From: an uncultured Lachnospiraceae bacterium | Lineage (GTDB): Bacteria; Bacillota; Clostridia; Lachnospirales; Lachnospiraceae | DNA: 18,261 bases | Assembly: GCA_910585895.1 (NCBI GenBank) | Contig: CAJUHY010000056.1 | Location: forward strand, 1-18,261 | Reading direction: 5' to 3' | Part shown: positions 1 to 6,599 of the stretch, in pieces | Position numbering within the stretch: the stretch's first letter is position 1 | How the letters are laid out: every line of letters starts with the position of its first letter | The notes under the pieces: generated by a model | What the model saw: only the letters and a program-made list of their open reading frames with translations | Database searches by the model: none | What the model was told of the DNA's origin: nothing | Made by a program: the position numbers and the translations under genes

Positions 1-53
1 TCAACCTTCTTTCTTGGAATTCCCTATATTTGAATTATACAGGAAGCTCCTTT

Positions 54-497
54 TTAATCCAACAAATACCCCGCTTCATAAGAACACTCCAGATAACTTG
101 GATTCTGGTAATAAACATCTGATTTGAAATTAGATATTTTATCACTGATAAAAGAGGAGAATATTTTCATCAGTTCATCAATTTCTTTTCCCGGTTCTGC
201 ACAGTCTTCAATCATAATACTGTACAATTTCCCTATATCCTGAAAACTGGGAATTGTATATTTACATCCGGTAATAGTATCGAAACTTCCTTCTACGATT
301 CCATATCTTTCTATAATCTCATCACTCACTTGTTCAAAGGAAAGGCAATGGCTTACACCAGCATCATGCAACTGCTTTTCTACACCTTTTTGCCCCAACG
401 CTTGCGTAATCACTCCTCGTTTATTGTGGGTTTTGCGTGCGGTAAATTCAATTAGGGAACAAACATAGAAATAATCATCCCTCTCTCTCTCTGTCAT
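54..497 (-). CDS. Uncharacterised partner of the DUF3990-type protein (possible antitoxin or immunity protein)
   Basis: A soluble protein of 147 aa with no signal peptide or membrane segment. I chose the ATG at 497 because AGAGGAG lies about 11 nt upstream; a TTG at 518 has no usable ribosome binding site. The N-terminal ~60 residues are helical and Leu/Ile-rich (around YFYVCSLIEFTARK and LSFEQVSDEIIERYGI) and distantly recall the short DUF3791 helical domain that often sits beside DUF3990 genes; this link is tentative. The C-terminal half is acidic, then aromatic (YYQNPSYLECSYEAGY). It overlaps the 3' end of the DUF3990-type gene by 23 nt in another frame, so the two are co-transcribed and probably translationally coupled. 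I do not recognise a biochemical function. By position it could be an antitoxin, immunity protein or substrate adaptor. No terminator is visible in the 53 bases left downstream. Confidence 0.75.
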   Translation of the reverse strand: MTERERDDYFYVCSLIEFTARKTHNKRGVITQALGQKGVEKQLHDAGVSHCLSFEQVSDEIIERYGIVEGSFDTITGCKYTIPSFQDIGKLYSIMIEDCAEPGKEIDELMKIFSSFISDKISNFKSDVYYQNPSYLECSYEAGYLLD

Positions 498-948
498 ACA
501 CAATTTCACTCCTCTCAAAAGTCAGGCAATTTAACGCTGACAACGTATGAAAACTTATCTGATGTGTCGGATATTTGAATTCCGCCAACACCCAAAACTG
601 CTTGCGGGTTATTCTTCCTAAAAGAAAATCGTTCACATAATTCCATATCGTATCGTCTGCCATCGGTCCTTCTACAATATCGTATGGATGTGTCTCTCCA
701 TTTCTGCACCTTGCAATGAAATCCAACCATGCATCTGTCATCTGTTCAAATTTTAATATATTTAAGTTTTCAGATTGCTCAAAAGAATAATAATTGATAA
801 TAGGCTTTTCTTCCCCCCGATTCGCCCATCGCACTGCTTGTTCAAAATTACTCGTGCAATAAAATCCCCATGAAAAGTCTTTCGTATATTTCGTTTTCCG
901 CACTTCTGGAAACTCAACAATTTCCTTACTTGCATGATAAAGAACCAT
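475..948 (-). CDS. DUF3990-family protein, ADP-ribosyltransferase-like
   Basis: A 157-aa protein starting MVLYHASKE. I chose the ATG at 948 because AGGGG precedes it by about 7 nt and the promoter at 990-1018 leaves a ~35-nt leader; an in-frame ATG at 978 has no well-spaced ribosome binding site. DUF3990 hallmarks are visible in order: LYHAS at residues 3-7, a GFYCTSNFEQAVRWA stretch near 28-42, YDIVEGPMADD at 89-99, and QISFHTLSALNCLTF at 130-144. From family knowledge DUF3990 is counted among ADP-ribosyltransferase folds, in which the first His and the GFY/A..WA segment shape the NAD pocket. Transfer activity and target are not known. The Gln of QISFH, late in the chain, is a candidate catalytic position (inference). 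It is the first gene of a two-gene unit downstream of the gat operon and looks more AT-rich than gat. A toxin role is likely but unproven. Confidence 0.8.
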   Translation of the reverse strand: MVLYHASKEIVEFPEVRKTKYTKDFSWGFYCTSNFEQAVRWANRGEEKPIINYYSFEQSENLNILKFEQMTDAWLDFIARCRNGETHPYDIVEGPMADDTIWNYVNDFLLGRITRKQFWVLAEFKYPTHQISFHTLSALNCLTFERSEIVYDREREG

Positions 949-989
949 AAATATCCCCTGACTTTCTTCTTCAAACATATGATAGCACT

Positions 990-1018
990 ATTTTACAATA
1001 CCTCCTATGGAAATGCAA
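990..1018 (-). promoter_or_regulatory. Promoter of the DUF3990-type two-gene unit
   Basis: Read on the minus strand, a -35 box TTGCAT (1013-1018) is followed by exactly 17 nt and a -10 box TAAAAT (990-995). An AGGAGG sits inside the spacer but has no correctly spaced start codon. Predicted transcription would start near 983, just upstream of the chosen ATG at 948. The unit can therefore be expressed independently of the gat operon. Confidence 0.6.
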
Positions 1019-1039
1019 GAAAGGCTATGTAGGTTATAT

Positions 1040-1065
1040 AAAAAGAGATGCCGCTACAGCATCTC
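1040..1065 (-). terminator. Rho-independent terminator of the aspS-gatCAB operon, overlapping the gatB stop
   Basis: On the minus strand GAGATGC (1059-1065) pairs perfectly with GCATCTC (1045-1051) around a 7-nt loop, followed by TTTTTATATAA. The gatB stop codon TAG (1054-1056) lies in the loop, so the last gatB codons form the 5' arm. Confidence 0.8.
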
Positions 1066-2484
1066 CTTTAAAATTTGATTGACCATGCCGGGGTTGGCTT
1101 TGCCTTTCATGGCTTTCATGGTCTGCCCTACCAGAAAGCCGATGGCTTTCTCCTTACCGTTCCTGTAATCCTCCACAGACTTGGGATTATCTGCAATGAC
1201 TCTGGCAACTGTCTCTCGCAGCGCTCCCGCGTCATTGACAGTTTTCAGTCCATGCTCCTCCACATACCTTTCCACATCTATATCACTCGCAAATACCTGT
1301 TCAAAGACTTCTTTGGCCACCGTTCCATTGATAGTCCCGTCCTCTGTAAACTCAATGATTTTGGCAAGGTTTGAGGGGGAGAAAGAAATCTCTTCTGCGT
1401 CCATTTCATGGTCTTTTAAAAGACGCATGGTCTCACCCATCAGCCAGTTTGAAACCTTCTTGGGTTTTTGGCACAGCGCTGTGGTCTGTTCAAAAAGGTC
1501 AGCAAGCCTTTTCACGGAAGTGAGGATTTTTGCATCGTATTCCGGCAGGCCAAACTCTTCCATATAACGCTTCATCTTCTCGTCGCGCAGCTCTGGCTGC
1601 CTGTCACGGATTTCCTGCAGCCATGCATCGCTGATGACCACAGGCACTAAATCCGGCTCTGGGAAATAGCGGTAATCCTGAGCATCTTCTTTGGAGCGCA
1701 TAGCATAAGAATAGCCCTCCTCATCATTCCAGCGCCTGGTCTCCTGCACAACCTTCTCTCCTGACTCAAGCAAATCAATCTGACGCGCAGTCTCCGCCGC
1801 AATTGCCCTGGCAATCGCCTTAAAGGAACCGATATTTTTCATCTCCGTACGTGTGCCGAATTCCGCTGTCCCCTTCTCGCGGACAGACAGGTTTACGTCT
1901 GCACGCATGGAGCCTTCCTGCATTTTACAATCGGAAGCCCCCAGATATTGGATAATCATCCGCAGTTTATCCAGATAGGCAATCACTTCCTCAGCGGAAC
2001 GCATATCCGGCTCAGAAACAATCTCAATCAAGGGAACGCCGGAACGGTTATAATCTACCAGCGACACCTCTTGCCAATCATCATGTACCAGTTTGCCGGC
2101 ATCTTCTTCCATGTGAATCTCATGAATGCCGATGGTTTTACTGCCTTTTTCCGTCTCAATCTCAATGCCGCCCTCGCAACAGATTGGCAGATAGAGCTGG
2201 GAAATCTGGTAATTCTGCGGATTATCGGGATAGAAATAATTCTTGCGGTCAAATTTGCTGTACTGGTTAATCTGGCAGTTTGTCGCCACGCCCACTGCCA
2301 TGGCATATTCCACAACCTTCTTATTCAGTACTGGCAGTGAACCGGGCATCCCGGTACACACCGGGCAGGTGTGGGTATTGGGCGCACTGCCGAAAGCAGT
2401 GGAACAGGAGCAGAAGATTTTCGTTTTCGTTGCCAACTCTACATGAACTTCCAACCCAATGACCGTTTCATATTCTTTACTCAT
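1054..2484 (-). CDS. gatB: Aspartyl/glutamyl-tRNA(Asn/Gln) amidotransferase subunit B
   Basis: The tRNA-binding and kinase subunit of GatCAB (476 aa, the usual family length). It phosphorylates the side chain of Glu-tRNA(Gln) or Asp-tRNA(Asn) and then amidates it with ammonia channelled from GatA. The N-terminal cradle domain begins YETVIGLEVHVEL, and the zinc-site cysteines are at C25, C27, C40 and C43 (CSC...CPVC). The C-terminal YqeY-like tail ends NPGMVNQILKEML. The ATG at 2484 follows AAGGAGAGAGATT. The gene starts 14 nt after the gatA stop and is last in the operon; its stop codon lies in the terminator loop. Identification is secure. Whether the natural substrate is Asp-tRNA(Asn), Glu-tRNA(Gln) or both depends on whether AsnRS and GlnRS exist elsewhere in the genome. 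Confidence 0.98.
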   Translation of the reverse strand: MSKEYETVIGLEVHVELATKTKIFCSCSTAFGSAPNTHTCPVCTGMPGSLPVLNKKVVEYAMAVGVATNCQINQYSKFDRKNYFYPDNPQNYQISQLYLPICCEGGIEIETEKGSKTIGIHEIHMEEDAGKLVHDDWQEVSLVDYNRSGVPLIEIVSEPDMRSAEEVIAYLDKLRMIIQYLGASDCKMQEGSMRADVNLSVREKGTAEFGTRTEMKNIGSFKAIARAIAAETARQIDLLESGEKVVQETRRWNDEEGYSYAMRSKEDAQDYRYFPEPDLVPVVISDAWLQEIRDRQPELRDEKMKRYMEEFGLPEYDAKILTSVKRLADLFEQTTALCQKPKKVSNWLMGETMRLLKDHEMDAEEISFSPSNLAKIIEFTEDGTINGTVAKEVFEQVFASDIDVERYVEEHGLKTVNDAGALRETVARVIADNPKSVEDYRNGKEKAIGFLVGQTMKAMKGKANPGMVNQILKEML

Positions 2485-2498
2485 AATCTCTCTCCTTC

Positions 2499-3962
2499 CT
2501 ACTGCTCTGCCAATGGGCTGTGATGATAGGGTCTGGTCTGCTCATAGGCAAATGCGGCGCGGATTATCTTCTTTTCCTGAAAACAGTCGCCAATAAGCTG
2601 CAATCCGATTGGAAGCCCCCGGCTGTCCAGCCCACAGGGCAGGCTGATTCCCGGAAGTCCCGCCAGATTTACAGAGACAGTATAGATATCTCCCAGATAC
2701 ATTTTTAGGGGGTCGCATAAGGACTCGCCTATTTTTGGCGCGGTGCCAGGCGACACCGGTCCCAGAATGATATCATATCTGGCAAACGCTTTGTCAAACG
2801 CTTGTTTTATCAATGCTTTCGTGCGTAGTGCTTTTAAGTAATACGCATCGTAATAACCGGAACTGAGCACAAAGGAACCCAGCATAATACGGCGTTTTAC
2901 TTCCGCTCCGAATCCTTGAGAACGTGATTTCTTGTACATATCATGCAGCCCTTCATAATCTTTGGCACGATAGCCGTATTTCACGCCGTCAAATCGCTCA
3001 AGATTGGAACTTGCTTCGGCAGATGCAATCACATAGTACGCCGGGATTGCATATTCCACCAGACTCAAATCAAATTCTTCCACAATCGCTCCCTTTTCTT
3101 CGAGAACCCCGGCAGCTTTTAATACGGCCTCTTTTACTTGCAAATCCAATCCGCTGCCCAGATAATCCCTGGGAATACCGATTTTCAGCCCCCTGACATC
3201 ATCCACCAAGGCCGTGGTAAAATCGGTTTCCTCACGTTTGACAGAAGTGGAATCCTTCTTATCATAGGAACTGATAATTTCCAGGACAGCTGCGCAATCC
3301 GTCACATCCTTTGCCACTGGTCCAATCTGGTCCAGGGAGGAACCATAGGCAATCAGCCCATAACGTGAAACCGTGCCATAAGTAGGTTTAATCCCAGTGA
3401 CACCGCAGAATGAGCTGGGTTGGCGGATAGAGCCGCCGGTATCAGAACCCAGCGCGCAGGTGACCTCCTCTGCTGCCACTGCCGCGCAGCTGCCGCCGGA
3501 AGAACCGCCCGGGACATGTCCGGTATTCCAGGGATTTCTCGTCTCTCCATAGGCAGAAGTTTCCGTGGTGCTGCCCATGGCAAATTCATCCATGTTCGTC
3601 TTGCCAATCACAATAGCGCCCGCCTTTTCCAGGTTCTGTACCGCTTCTGCCGTGTAAGTGGGGACAAAATTATTTAAAATCTTAGAACTGCAGGTTGTCA
3701 GCAGCCCTTTCGTGCAGAGGTTGTCTTTCACTGCCAGCGGAACCCCGGCAAGCGGTCCTGTCAGCGTCCCTTCCGCAATCTGCCTCTGCACCTCGGCAGC
3801 TCGTTTCAATGCGTTTTCTCCATCTACAGTCACGAAACTGTTTATCTGCGGCTCTTTGCTCTCAATAGCGGCCAGCGATGCTTTTACCGCCTCTTCGGCT
3901 GTCACTTCCCCCGCTTTGATTTTCTTTCCCAGCTCCACAGCTGTCAATGATAAAAGATTCAT
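2499..3962 (-). CDS. gatA: Aspartyl/glutamyl-tRNA(Asn/Gln) amidotransferase subunit A
   Basis: The amidase-signature subunit of GatCAB (487 aa). It releases ammonia from glutamine (or asparagine) and passes it to GatB. The Ser-cisSer-Lys triad is intact: K79 in PLAVKDNL, S154 in PGGSSGGSC, and S178 in SDTGGSIRQP, the same numbering I recall for Staphylococcus aureus GatA. The chain is full length and ends in the usual region after GLPIGLQLIG. The ATG at 3962 is preceded by AAGGAGG at 6 nt, and that ribosome binding site overlaps the gatC stop codon, so translation of the two is probably coupled. Second-to-last gene of the aspS-gatC-gatA-gatB operon. No unusual residue was seen. Confidence 0.98.
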   Translation of the reverse strand: MNLLSLTAVELGKKIKAGEVTAEEAVKASLAAIESKEPQINSFVTVDGENALKRAAEVQRQIAEGTLTGPLAGVPLAVKDNLCTKGLLTTCSSKILNNFVPTYTAEAVQNLEKAGAIVIGKTNMDEFAMGSTTETSAYGETRNPWNTGHVPGGSSGGSCAAVAAEEVTCALGSDTGGSIRQPSSFCGVTGIKPTYGTVSRYGLIAYGSSLDQIGPVAKDVTDCAAVLEIISSYDKKDSTSVKREETDFTTALVDDVRGLKIGIPRDYLGSGLDLQVKEAVLKAAGVLEEKGAIVEEFDLSLVEYAIPAYYVIASAEASSNLERFDGVKYGYRAKDYEGLHDMYKKSRSQGFGAEVKRRIMLGSFVLSSGYYDAYYLKALRTKALIKQAFDKAFARYDIILGPVSPGTAPKIGESLCDPLKMYLGDIYTVSVNLAGLPGISLPCGLDSRGLPIGLQLIGDCFQEKKIIRAAFAYEQTRPYHHSPLAEQ

Positions 3963-3973
3963 CCTTTGCCTCC

Positions 3974-4306
3974 TTACTGCTCTACGGTCTTAGGAACCAC
4001 AAATGCCCGCTCTCTCTTCGCAGGTGCATTTGCCAGCGTATCTTCCCCGCCGTCCCTGTCCTCTGCCACGTCCTCTCGAAAAACATTATGCACGGAAAAG
4101 ACATGGGACATCGGTTCAACTCCTGATGTATCCAGTTTATTTAATGTATCAATGTAATCCAACATAGTCTCCATATCCTTTTTCGCCGCCTCTTTCTCTT
4201 CCCTGGACAAATCCAGCTTGGCAAGAATGCCCACATATTCCATGGTCTCATCGGAGATTGCGTTTTTGCCTGTTTGGGCATTTACTTTCTTCTCAACCTG
4301 TTCCAA
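3974..4306 (-). CDS. gatC: Aspartyl/glutamyl-tRNA(Asn/Gln) amidotransferase subunit C
   Basis: The small subunit that wraps around GatA and holds the GatA-GatB interface. Typical GatC sequence starts at about residue 18 (ISDETMEYVGILAKLDLS), continues through ETMLDYIDTLNKLDTSGVEP, and ends with the conserved FREDV and AFVVPKTVEQ. At 110 aa it is slightly longer than usual because of a polar N-terminal extension. The start is a TTG at 4306, supported by AGGAGG 8 nt upstream; the first internal ATG (the Met of METMEY-like text near residue 22) would remove part of the conserved helix. It lies 55 nt after aspS with no terminator between, and 11 nt before gatA. Confidence 0.95.
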   Translation of the reverse strand: MEQVEKKVNAQTGKNAISDETMEYVGILAKLDLSREEKEAAKKDMETMLDYIDTLNKLDTSGVEPMSHVFSVHNVFREDVAEDRDGGEDTLANAPAKRERAFVVPKTVEQ

Positions 4307-4361
4307 ACCTGTCTCCTCCTAATCTATTTGGTCTTTGCAGTTTTATATTCATGAGCAAACT

Positions 4362-6107
4362 TTAATCTCGCACTTTAATGTGCACTTCCCGAAGCTGCTG
4401 CTCCGTCACCATGCCCGGAGCGGCACACATCAAGTCCTGCGCATTTCCGTTCATGGGGAAAGCAATAACCTCCCGGATGTTCTCTTCGCCTTTTAAAAGC
4501 ATCAGCAGCCGGTCAATACCCGGCGCCATGCCGGCATGGGGCGGCGCGCCAAACTGAAACGCGTTGTATAATGCCCCAAATTTATTTTTTAATACCTCTT
4601 TGCCATAACCTGCAATCGCAAATGCTTTCTCCATAATCTGCAAATCGTGGTTGCGGACCGCGCCGGAAGAAAGTTCCACGCCATTGCAGACAATATCATA
4701 TTGGTATGCCAGAACCTCCAGAGGGTCATTCTCATTTAACGCTTCCAAACCACCCTGGGGCATAGAAAATGGATTATGCGTAAATCCTATCTGCTTTGTC
4801 TGCGTATCCTGCTCGAACATCGGAAAATCGTTGACATAGCAGAAACGGTAAGCATTTTTCTCCAGCAAATCCAGTTTCTCTCCCAGCTCCGTGCGAATCA
4901 TGCCCGCATAATAGGCAGCACGCGCCTCCTTATCTGCCATAAAGAAAATGGTGTCTCCCTGTTCTACCCCGGTTAATACACGGAACTCTTCTTTCTGTTC
5001 AGCAGGAATAAATTTATCAATCGGTCCTTTGTAGCTGCCATCCTCCATGACTTCCAGGTAGCCCAGACCTCCCATGCCAATTCCGGTAGCAAACTTCAGC
5101 AGCTTTTCATGAAATCCTTTGGACATTTCTGCGTGTACCCGGATTGCACGGACGGTTTTTCCGAGAAATGGCTTGAAACTGCATTTCTGGAAAAATTCTG
5201 TGACGTCCACGATGCGCAGCGGATTTCGCAAATCCGGCTTATCCGTGCCGAATTCCAGCATTGCCTGTTTGTAACTAATCACCGGAAACGGCGTCTGGGT
5301 CACAACACTCCCCACCGGAGCAAATTCTGCAAATGTTGCTGCCAGCACTTCTTCTCCAACCTGAAACACATCTTCCTGTGTAGCGAAACTCATCTCGAAA
5401 TCAAGCTGGTAAAACTCTCCCGGAGAGCGATCCGCCCTCGCATCCTCATCCCGAAAGCAAGGGGCAATCTGAAAATATTTATCAAAACCCGCTGCCATCA
5501 GAAGCTGTTTATACTGCTGGGGCGCCTGGGGCAGCGCGTAGAATTTTCCTTTGTATTTGCGGGAGGGCACAATATAGTCCCTGGCTCCTTCCGGTGAAGA
5601 TGCGCACAAAATGGGCGTCTGGATTTCCACAAATCCTAATTCCGTCATTTTCTTGCGCAGGAACGCGACTACCTGGGAGCGGAAAAGAATGTTCTCTTTT
5701 ACCTTCTGATTGCGCAAATCCAGATATCGGTATTTCAGCCGCACCTCTTCCCGCACCTCTTTGCTTGTCATTATCTCAAAGGGAAGCGTCTCATAAACCT
5801 CTCCTAGAATATTGATTTCTCTGGCATCCAGTTCAATCGTTCCCGTGGGAATTTTCGGGTTGTAAGTTTCTTCATCCCTCTTTTCTATCAATCCCTGAAC
5901 AGATATCGCCTGCTCCTTTCTGAGGTCCTCCAAGAGCTTTCCATCCCGGATAACCACCTGCAGCACTGCGTACATGTCCCGCAAATCTACGAAGGAAACG
6001 CCGCCGTGGTCGCGGATATTCTCTACCCAGCCCGCCACGCGGATTGTTCTGCCAATATCTCCTTCGCTTACCTTGTCTAATGTAATGTCTCTGTAAATGT
6101 TGCTCAT
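4362..6107 (-). CDS. aspS: Aspartate-tRNA ligase, probably non-discriminating (Asp/Asn)
   Basis: Class II aspartyl-tRNA synthetase of 581 aa, the normal bacterial length with a GAD insertion. Domains: OB-fold anticodon-binding domain at about 1-105, catalytic core with motif 2 around CFRDEDARADRSPGEFYQLD (near 217-236), GAD insertion at about 282-400, and motif 3 GAPPHAGMAPGIDRLLML near 520-537. The ATG at 6107 follows AAAGGAG by 8 nt; 28 further in-frame codons upstream lack a ribosome binding site. Two features suggest it also charges tRNA(Asn). First, His34 in the IRDHGG loop matches the histidine of the non-discriminating Pseudomonas enzyme, where E. coli has Leu. Second, it shares a T-box operon with gatCAB. 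The motif 2/3 wording (RSPGEFYQLD, GAPPHAG) resembles alphaproteobacterial-type AspRS as I recall it, so it may be a second (AspRS2-type) enzyme. Confidence 0.97.
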   Translation of the reverse strand: MSNIYRDITLDKVSEGDIGRTIRVAGWVENIRDHGGVSFVDLRDMYAVLQVVIRDGKLLEDLRKEQAISVQGLIEKRDEETYNPKIPTGTIELDAREINILGEVYETLPFEIMTSKEVREEVRLKYRYLDLRNQKVKENILFRSQVVAFLRKKMTELGFVEIQTPILCASSPEGARDYIVPSRKYKGKFYALPQAPQQYKQLLMAAGFDKYFQIAPCFRDEDARADRSPGEFYQLDFEMSFATQEDVFQVGEEVLAATFAEFAPVGSVVTQTPFPVISYKQAMLEFGTDKPDLRNPLRIVDVTEFFQKCSFKPFLGKTVRAIRVHAEMSKGFHEKLLKFATGIGMGGLGYLEVMEDGSYKGPIDKFIPAEQKEEFRVLTGVEQGDTIFFMADKEARAAYYAGMIRTELGEKLDLLEKNAYRFCYVNDFPMFEQDTQTKQIGFTHNPFSMPQGGLEALNENDPLEVLAYQYDIVCNGVELSSGAVRNHDLQIMEKAFAIAGYGKEVLKNKFGALYNAFQFGAPPHAGMAPGIDRLLMLLKGEENIREVIAFPMNGNAQDLMCAAPGMVTEQQLREVHIKVRD

Positions 6108-6138
6108 AATGGTCACTCCTTTCCCTATTGCTGCTACT

Positions 6139-6250
6139 ATTAAGCAGAACCTCCAAAGCACAGCTTTGTCGGTCGCGTTGCTCCTGCCCATGCTAAGGGC
6201 TTTAAAAATGTAAACATTTTTCAGCCCTTTTCATGTTCAGTCTGCTTAAT
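6139..6250 (-). promoter_or_regulatory. Folded leader element between the T-box terminator and aspS
   Basis: Ten-base arms ATTAAGCAGA / TCTGCTTAAT (6241-6250 and 6139-6148) are perfect inverted repeats. They enclose a long hairpin at 6195-6229 (AAGGGCT plus AAAAATGT pairing with ACATTTTT plus AGCCCTT) and a small one at 6155-6167 (AAAGC / GCTTT), so the minus-strand RNA can form a three-way junction. No U-run follows either hairpin, so these are not terminators. The aspS ribosome binding site begins about 20 nt after the closing arm. Function unknown: it may be a post-T-box RNA domain, a processing site or a small inserted palindromic element. Confidence 0.5.
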
Positions 6251-6252
6251 CA

Positions 6253-6291
6253 CGAAAATGCCCCGAGATACATGATATAGTATCCCGGGGC
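6253..6291 (-). terminator. T-box attenuator terminator
   Basis: On the minus strand GCCCCGGGATAC (6280-6291) pairs with GTATCTCGGGGC (6260-6271), one G-U pair, 8-nt loop, then ATTTTCG. It lies directly after the T-box motif and is the regulated terminator that charged tRNA leaves in place. Confidence 0.85.
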
Positions 6292-6520
6292 GAATAAACT
6301 GGTTATCCGCGGTACCACCCGCATTGAGAAAAAAATCCTTTCTCCACTCTTATGCGTAACGTGCATGGACGTACTGACCTACTTACTTTCAATCAGTCTG
6401 CTCCAGAGTGTTCCCTTTGTCTTCTCTTCCAAACGGCGCTCTCAGTCGGTGACGCCGTATTCCTGTCAGCCTCTGAAAACAAGAGTCTCCTTCAACGCTT
6501 TAACTTACTAATGTTTAATT
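6253..6520 (-). promoter_or_regulatory. T-box riboswitch controlling aspS-gatCAB, candidate dual Asn/Glu specifier
   Basis: The conserved T-box GCGGGTGGTACCGCGG lies at 6307-6322, just before the attenuator. Stem I can be drawn: CTTGTTTTC (6475-6483) pairs with GAAGACAAAG (6415-6424) with one bulged A. Above it are an AGAGG bulge (6470-6474) and a distal helix ACGGCG/CGCCGT (6453-6458 and 6433-6438) with a GACTGAGAG loop. Immediately 3' of the first helix is GGAACACTCTGGAGC, which matches the usual specifier context (codon followed by A-C-n-CTGGAG). The specifier is therefore AAC (Asn, 6410-6412) with overlapping GAA (Glu, 6411-6413). Uncharged tRNA would stabilise the antiterminator and switch on the transamidation operon. 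The T-box call is firm; the specifier assignment is my own alignment by eye. Confidence 0.92.
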
Positions 6521-6526
6521 TTGAAT

Positions 6527-6555
6527 ATCATAGCACTCTTTTGTCGTTTTGGCAA
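6527..6555 (-). promoter_or_regulatory. Promoter of the T-box/aspS-gatCAB operon
   Basis: Minus-strand -35 TTGCCA (6550-6555), 17-nt spacer, -10 TATGAT (6527-6532) preceded by TGC, an extended -10. An A/T tract upstream (AAAAATTTAAAAAG) could act as an UP element. Transcription would start near 6520, at the beginning of the T-box. Confidence 0.8.
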
Positions 6556-6599
6556 GAACTTTTTAAATTTTTATGTTTGGCCTATGCCAACTGCCCTCC

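Noticed and set aside
949..978. Longer start for the DUF3990-type protein
   Set aside because: AGGAGG is 22 nt away, lies within the promoter spacer, and the family starts at the VLYHAS segment.
6108..6191. 28-codon N-terminal extension of aspS
   Set aside because: No ribosome binding site before its ATG, and the AspRS family begins at the ATG at 6107, which has AAAGGAG.
6419..6421. GAC as an Asp specifier codon of the T-box
   Set aside because: It falls inside a 9-bp helix (CTTGTTTTC with GAAGACAAAG); the specifier loop is the next segment, GGAACA.
6577..6590. Hairpin TTGGC/GCCAA as a terminator of the glycosidase gene
   Set aside because: Only 5 bp and followed by A-rich rather than U-rich sequence.
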